DNA from: an uncultured Oscillospiraceae bacterium
GTDB lineage: Bacteria > Bacillota > Clostridia > Oscillospirales > Oscillospiraceae
DNA: 6,844 bases
NCBI GenBank assembly: GCA_944385455.1
Contig: CALWXI010000054.1
Span: 1 to 6,844 of the forward strand
Direction: 5' to 3'
Shown: positions 5,660 through 6,844 of the stretch, in pieces
Numbering within the stretch: position 1 is the stretch's first letter
Layout: each line of letters opens with the position of its first letter
Position numbers and translations under genes: made by a program
The notes under the pieces: model-generated
The model's database searches: none
Told to the model about the DNA's origin: nothing
The model's input: the letters and a program-made list of their open reading frames with translations, nothing else

Positions 5660-5858
5660 AACCCAGGCGCAAAGCCGATCTCCGCTCTTCCTCACGCCGG
5701 AGCAGGCCGCGGCAATCAGCGGGCTGGGGGTCAACCGCATCCGCCAGCTGATGGAGGAGGGGCGGCTGGAGTATCTGCCGGTGGGCAACCGGCGTCTGAC
5801 CACCGTCCGGGCCCTGCTGGATTACTACCAGCGGGCGAAGGTCCCTGCCGCACTTTGA
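5646..5858 (+). CDS. Excisionase-like helix-turn-helix protein, probable recombination directionality factor
   Basis: This is a 70-residue protein with an HTH_17-like core: LFLTPEQAAAISGLGVNRIR (about 14-33, helix-turn-helix), then EEGRLEYLPVGNRRLTTVRA (about 37-56, wing and third helix). The family binds near attachment sites and directs the integrase toward excision, or regulates element genes. Placement directly before the integrase gene favours the excisionase role. An AGGGGG (5631-5636) lies 9 bases before the ATG at 5646; the in-frame ATG at 5640 is only 3 bases from it and less likely. The start overlaps the helicase gene end by 14 bases, so the two are probably translated together. 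Confidence 0.8.
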   Translation: MGAHKTQAQSRSPLFLTPEQAAAISGLGVNRIRQLMEEGRLEYLPVGNRRLTTVRALLDYYQRAKVPAAL

Positions 5859-5888
5859 TTTTACCGCACCCGCAAATACCCGTCAATC

Positions 5889-5929
5889 AACGGGCTGCGA
5901 TTTCCACAACGTGGAAATCGCAGCCCGTT
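5889..5929. repeat. Perfect 19-bp inverted repeat between excisionase and integrase genes
   Basis: Bases 5889-5907 are exactly complementary to 5911-5929 around the loop AAC. A small second stem, CGTTC/GAACG (5926-5930 with 5935-5939), overlaps its right edge. Neither strand has a T-run after the stem, so it is not a typical intrinsic terminator. It lies 25 bases before the integrase ATG and just before its ribosome binding site. It may slow or attenuate integrase expression, stabilise the upstream mRNA, or be a protein-binding site. Confidence 0.7.
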
Positions 5930-5954
5930 CAAAAGAACGAATGGAGGAATGAGG

Positions 5955-6844
5955 ATGGCAGTCATGGAACGAACCGTGAAGAACAAACGCAGCAGCGCAG
6001 GAGAACTCACCAGGAGAGCCGGGACCGTGTACGACGTCAATGTCAAATACAGATCCGGCGGTCAGCCCCGGACATACTCCCGCAAGGGGTTTCTCACCAG
6101 GAAGGAGGCCTTGCAGCATGAGGCGGAGATGAAGGCCAAGCTGACGAATCCGTCGTATACGCCTCCCACCGCCGCCCAGCGGAAGCTGACCGTACGGGAG
6201 TACATGACGGAGTGGATCGACCGGCATGGCTCGGCCAATCTCCGTCCCAGCACGGAGGCCAGCTACCGGAGCCACATGAAAAACCACATTTTTCCGTATA
6301 TCGGCGATGTGTTCCTGGGCCAGCTGTCGCCGGCTATGCTGGATGATCTGTACCGGCAGCTTTCAGAAAAGGGCCTCTCCCCATCCTCGGTGAAATACGC
6401 CCACCGCATCCTGGGCGTTGCCCTGGAGCACGCCCGCCGGTATCACTATATCAGCAGCAATCCGGCTAGGGACATCCTGACGAAATTCGGCAGGCAGGGC
6501 AAGACGCCGGATCCGTATACGGTGGATGAGATGCGACGGCTTCTCTCTGTCGTCACGGGAACGGAATGGGAGCTGATCGTGGTCCTGGGTGGGCTGTACG
6601 GGATGCGCCTGGGCGAGATCATCGGGCTGCGGTGGCAAAACGTGGACCTGACGAAAGATACCTTCGGCGTGGTGGAACAGCTCCCTTTTCGCATGCCGGC
6701 CGACGCCACCGTGATCTCCGAGATGGCTCCCGTGAAGTCCAGTGAACGGACGCTTCCCATCACACCGCTTGTGAAGCCGTACTTTCAGCGGCATCTGGAG
6801 CTTCAGCAGGAGCAGCGGCGCTTTGCAGACCTGTCGGGAACGCC
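5955..6844 (+). CDS. int: Tyrosine recombinase / phage-type integrase, 3'-truncated by window edge
   Basis: About 297 residues are visible and the frame is open to the window end. Residues about 24-65 (TVYDVNVKYRSGGQPRTYSR...) look like the N-terminal arm-type DNA-binding domain. Residues about 77-165 (LTVREYMTEWI... to ALEHARRYHYI) are the SAM-like core-binding domain, with typical SPSSVKYAHRILGVALEHA. The catalytic domain begins near 186 (PYTVDEMRRLL) and contains the first active-site arginine in LYGMRLGEIIGLRW (R218) and a likely active-site lysine in VKSSERTLPI (K261). The H-x-x-R and tyrosine motifs lie beyond the edge. The ATG at 5955 has GGAGG (5943-5947) 7 bases upstream; an alternative ATG at 5964 cannot be excluded. 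The enzyme would integrate and excise the element together with the excisionase just upstream. Confidence 0.92.
   Translation, partial: MAVMERTVKNKRSSAGELTRRAGTVYDVNVKYRSGGQPRTYSRKGFLTRKEALQHEAEMKAKLTNPSYTPPTAAQRKLTVREYMTEWIDRHGSANLRPSTEASYRSHMKNHIFPYIGDVFLGQLSPAMLDDLYRQLSEKGLSPSSVKYAHRILGVALEHARRYHYISSNPARDILTKFGRQGKTPDPYTVDEMRRLLSVVTGTEWELIVVLGGLYGMRLGEIIGLRWQNVDLTKDTFGVVEQLPFRMPADATVISEMAPVKSSERTLPITPLVKPYFQRHLELQQEQRRFADLSGT

Noticed and set aside
4097..5803. A 568-codon open frame on the minus strand across the helicase gene
   Set aside because: It is antisense to a clear SF3 helicase, rich in Gly/Pro/Val/Arg without motifs, and runs across the junction with the next gene. GC-rich coding DNA often leaves such frames open.
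5859..5954. Attachment site between excisionase and integrase genes
   Set aside because: No direct repeat partner or tRNA 3' end is visible in the window, and the right end of the element is not included.

Overview
The window looks like part of an integrative mobile element (IME, ICE or prophage remnant) from a GC-rich member of the Clostridia, most likely an Oscillospiraceae/Ruminococcaceae-type gut Firmicute. The basis is the strong AGGAGG ribosome binding sites on most genes, frequent GTG starts, GC-rich coding sequence, and the combination of an XRE repressor-like protein, excisionase-like helix-turn-helix proteins, a D5/P4-type replication helicase and a tyrosine integrase. The taxonomic call is inference from style; no rRNA or other marker is present.

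Layout, left to right. (1) Bases 1-315 hold the 3' part of a plus-strand XRE-family regulator. It converges on a minus-strand operon, and a hairpin with A/T tails at 297-330 can terminate both. (2) Bases 2581 down to 359 form a tightly packed minus-strand operon: a 28-residue amphipathic micropeptide, a 33-residue single-span membrane micropeptide, an Amidoligase_2-family enzyme with a cysteine-rich zinc-finger-like front end, and a stand-alone class II glutamine amidotransferase. Each gene overlaps or abuts the next, so translation is probably coupled. The two micropeptides are too short for routine gene calling. (3) Bases 2582-2757 are a divergent intergenic region containing a perfect 22-bp hairpin. 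(4) A plus-strand excisionase-like gene (2758-3036) runs tail-to-tail into a minus-strand gene of unknown function (2930-3946), which looks more AT-rich than the rest. (5) Two adjacent hairpins (3984-4038) precede a plus-strand D5_N/SF3 helicase gene (4106-5659). This overlaps a second excisionase-like gene (5646-5858), followed by a 19-bp hairpin and a tyrosine integrase (from 5955) that runs off the right edge with only its first catalytic residues visible.

How the parts fit: the helicase, excisionase and integrase form a replication/excision module transcribed rightwards. The amidoligase/amidotransferase operon and the unknown AT-rich gene look like cargo carried on the left side. The most interesting content is the cargo operon. 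An ATP-dependent carboxylate-amine ligase and a glutaminase-type Ntn hydrolase, encoded directly behind two coupled micropeptides, suggest a peptide- or protein-modifying or amidating system whose substrate might be one of the micropeptides or a host component. That last step is hypothesis. No gap between genes exceeds 300 bases.
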